From GCA-003244245 sp046262495 (GTDB taxonomy: Bacteria > Actinomycetota > Actinomycetes > Mycobacteriales > Pseudonocardiaceae), in contig JBHEMR010000111.1 of the NCBI GenBank assembly GCA_046262495.1, positions 1 to 6,867 of the forward strand: DNA of 6,867 nt, given 5' to 3'. Under the pieces are notes generated by a model that was given only the letters and a program-made list of their open reading frames with translations, did not search any database and was not told where the DNA came from. Made by a program: the position numbers and the translations under genes. Every line of letters starts with the position of its first letter. The stretch's first letter is position 1. This document shows positions 5,750 through 6,867 of the stretch, piece after piece.

Positions 5750-6219
5750 GTGTTGGCCGCCCGAGTTGGTTCGTGGCTGGCGTGGTGGGTTCTTCTCATG
5801 ACGTTATGGATAGTTCTGGACTGGTCACTCGATGTCGCTGAATTGTTGGTGGGGGCTGGAGTCGCCGCGGCTGGGGCAGTTGCGGCCGAGCTGGTCGGGC
5901 ATCAGACCGATTCGCATTTCCGCGTCCGCATCAGATGGTTGCCCCCGCTGTTGCGTCTGCCCGGTCAGGTGATACGTGGCACCGTCATTATTCTTGCCGC
6001 CTTGGGGCGACTGCTGATTCGTGGGGAGCGGCCGGTCAGCGGATTTCTGGAGGTATCCAAAGCTTGGGGCGATGAGTCAACAGAGGGGGTTAGCCGGCGG
6101 GTGCTCTCGTGGGCGGCACCTCGATGGCGCTCAACACTTTCGTGCTCGGGATGGCCCGGGAGCGTGACGTCATGGTGGTCCACCACCTGGTGCTGCCGGC
6201 GCAGCAAACAGCTCGATGA
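5750..6219 (+). pseudogene. mnhE: Na+/H+ antiporter subunit E (MnhE/MrpE), frameshifted
   Basis: MnhE is a small membrane subunit of the multi-subunit Mrp/Mnh cation/proton antiporter. From GTG 5750 (GGGAG 9 bases upstream) the first 117 codons give a typical MnhE N-terminus: WLAWWVLLMTLWIVLDWSLD, a second hydrophobic run VAELLVGAGVAAAGAVAAEL, then WLPPLLRLPGQVIRGTVIIL with the P-x-x-hydrophobic pattern of the family. At about 6100 the reading moves by -1: the C-terminus GALVGGTSMALNTFVLGMAR, RERDVMVVHHLVLP is encoded in the other frame from 6100 to a TGA at 6217-6219. Together the parts make 156 residues, close to the usual MnhE length. There is no slippery heptamer at the shift, so I read it as a one-base deletion or a sequencing error. 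The original stop overlaps the next start as ATGA (6216-6219), the normal coupling of an mnhE-mnhF pair. Confidence 0.8.
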
Positions 6220-6689
6220 ACAGCTTCGTGGCCGCCGCCATCGGGATACTGCTGGGGGTGATCCCCTTGGGTATCGTCGCCTGGCGCGGCACAGCCGTGC
6301 TCCGCGTTACCGGCGGCGTCTTCTACGGGCTCGGCGACCCACCGTCGGAGGCCGCAACGATGGCCGAGGTCCGAGACCGACGAAGTCAAGAGCCGCACCC
6401 CTCTGTCGATGATCATCCCGTCGGCCGCGCTGGTGGCTCTCGCGCTCGCCGTCGCGTCACCACCACTGACGTGGTCACCGGCGTGGGTACTGCCGCCGCC
6501 AGTCTTGTACTAGCTTTGATGGCCCTCTACTGGCGACGCCTGCCCGTTCTGCGGCGGGGCGTCGAGCCCGGAACTGGGCTGGTAGGACCGGCCCGGCGGT
6601 TCCAGAGCGGGGTGGTCAACGACTACGTGACCTGGATGGTAGTGGGGCTAGCGTGCATCGGTGGAGCGCTCGCCTTCGCCATCCGCTGA
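6216..6689 (+). pseudogene. chimeric remnant: start of mnhF fused to C-terminal end of a NuoL/MnhD-like antiporter subunit
   Basis: The open frame of 157 codons is not one protein. Residues 1 to about 25 (MNSFVAAAIGILLGVIPLGI, VAWRG) match the first helix of MnhF. From about 6285 (TAVLRVTGGVFYGLGDPPSE) the sequence is the late C-terminal part of a proton-conducting NuoL/MnhD-type subunit. After MAE (to 6368) that reading moves +1: 6373 onwards in the next frame gives ETDEVKSRTPLSMIIPSAAL, VALALAVA. It returns to the first frame near 6460 with TDVVTGVGTAAASLVLALMA, then LYWRRLPVLRRGVEP and the final helix VVNDYVTWMVVGLACIGGAL to the stop at 6689. A stretch that intact homologues carry between the second and third pieces appears missing. 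The rest of mnhF, probably mnhG and most of the large subunit are gone. The whole is best read as a deletion scar with further small lesions. The assignment of the pieces is from recalled family patterns. Confidence 0.72.
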
Positions 6690-6867
6690 ACCGATGGCGC
6701 CCGGGGCACTGAGTGCGGTGCGTAACGCTCCAAACACGTCGATTTCCCGGGACAACCGCAACGAGTCCTGGCACGGCGGCTGTATCCAGGTGATCGGCCC
6801 TTGTGAGGTCATGGTGGGTGGCAACGTCAGCGCGCCGGTAACCTCATGCACGCTGGGCGGCCACGGC
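6690..6867. other. unassigned right edge, open on both strands
   Basis: These 178 bases follow the antiporter remnant. A plus-strand frame from ATG 6694 is open to the window end (58 codons) but has no ribosome binding site. A minus-strand frame is open from the edge to a stop at 6648-6650, overlapping the remnant by about 40 bases, and contains segments such as TWIQPPCQDSLRLSREIDVF. Both have similar, only moderately GC-rich third positions. I recognise neither protein. The minus frame could be the 3' end of a gene that starts outside the window, or more debris from the deletion. Confidence 0.3.

Noticed and set aside
5448..5801. 117-codon plus-strand ORF across the ligase start and mnhE leader
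   Set aside because: Half of it is antisense to the ligase N-terminus and the rest overlaps the mnhE start in the wrong frame; low-complexity translation without motif.
6092..6104. Programmed -1 frameshift in mnhE
   Set aside because: No X XXY YYZ heptamer or obvious downstream pseudoknot, and the next gene is also broken, so mutation explains it better.
1..6867. tRNA, rRNA, CRISPR, insertion sequence or attachment site
   Set aside because: No cloverleaf-like segment, no regularly spaced repeats, no transposase or integrase motif, and no terminal inverted repeats were seen; the antiporter deletion shows no flanking mobile element inside the window.

Overview
The window is high-GC DNA (GC-rich third codon positions, frequent GTG starts) that reads like an actinobacterium, most likely a Mycobacterium/Mycolicibacterium-type genome. 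This rests on the actinobacterial form of MenC, a LigD-like PE-Pol protein, a standalone ATP-dependent ligase, a type II NADH dehydrogenase-like flavoprotein and promoter-like sequences of the mycobacterial SigF type. No rRNA, tRNA, CRISPR array, insertion sequence or phage gene was seen.

Layout. (1) 2-703 (+): 3' part of menC (o-succinylbenzoate synthase, menaquinone synthesis), cut by the left edge. (2) 698-2293 (-): a LigD-like protein with an N-terminal 3'-phosphoesterase (PE) domain and a C-terminal primase/polymerase (Pol) domain but no ligase domain; it converges on menC with a 6-base overlap. (3) 2396-2809 (+): a 137-aa predicted membrane protein divergent from PE-Pol. (4) 2873-4183 (-): NADH dehydrogenase-like FAD/NAD oxidoreductase. 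(5) 4325-4555 (+): a 76-aa helical protein of unknown function, divergent from (4). (6) 4565-5548 (-): an ATP-dependent DNA ligase with adenylation and OB domains only, i.e. the ligase module that PE-Pol lacks. (7) 5589-6689 (+): a decayed Mrp/Mnh-type cation/proton antiporter operon: a frameshifted mnhE, overlapped by ATGA with a chimera whose N-terminus is the start of mnhF and whose remainder is the broken C-terminal end of a NuoL/MnhD-like subunit. (8) 6690-6867: unassigned.

How the parts may work together. PE-Pol and the ligase together carry the three catalytic modules of bacterial LigD (end cleaning, end filling with ribonucleotides, sealing), but as two same-strand genes about 2.3 kb apart. 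No Ku gene is in the window. The PE-Pol upstream region and the gap between the oxidoreductase and the 76-aa protein both carry SigF-like promoter sequences; the latter is an inverted repeat that could fire in both directions. A general-stress module (DNA end repair, respiratory flavoprotein, small protein) is a reasonable inference but is not proved by the sequence. The antiporter remnant is unrelated debris, and its structure records at least one large deletion and several small frame changes.
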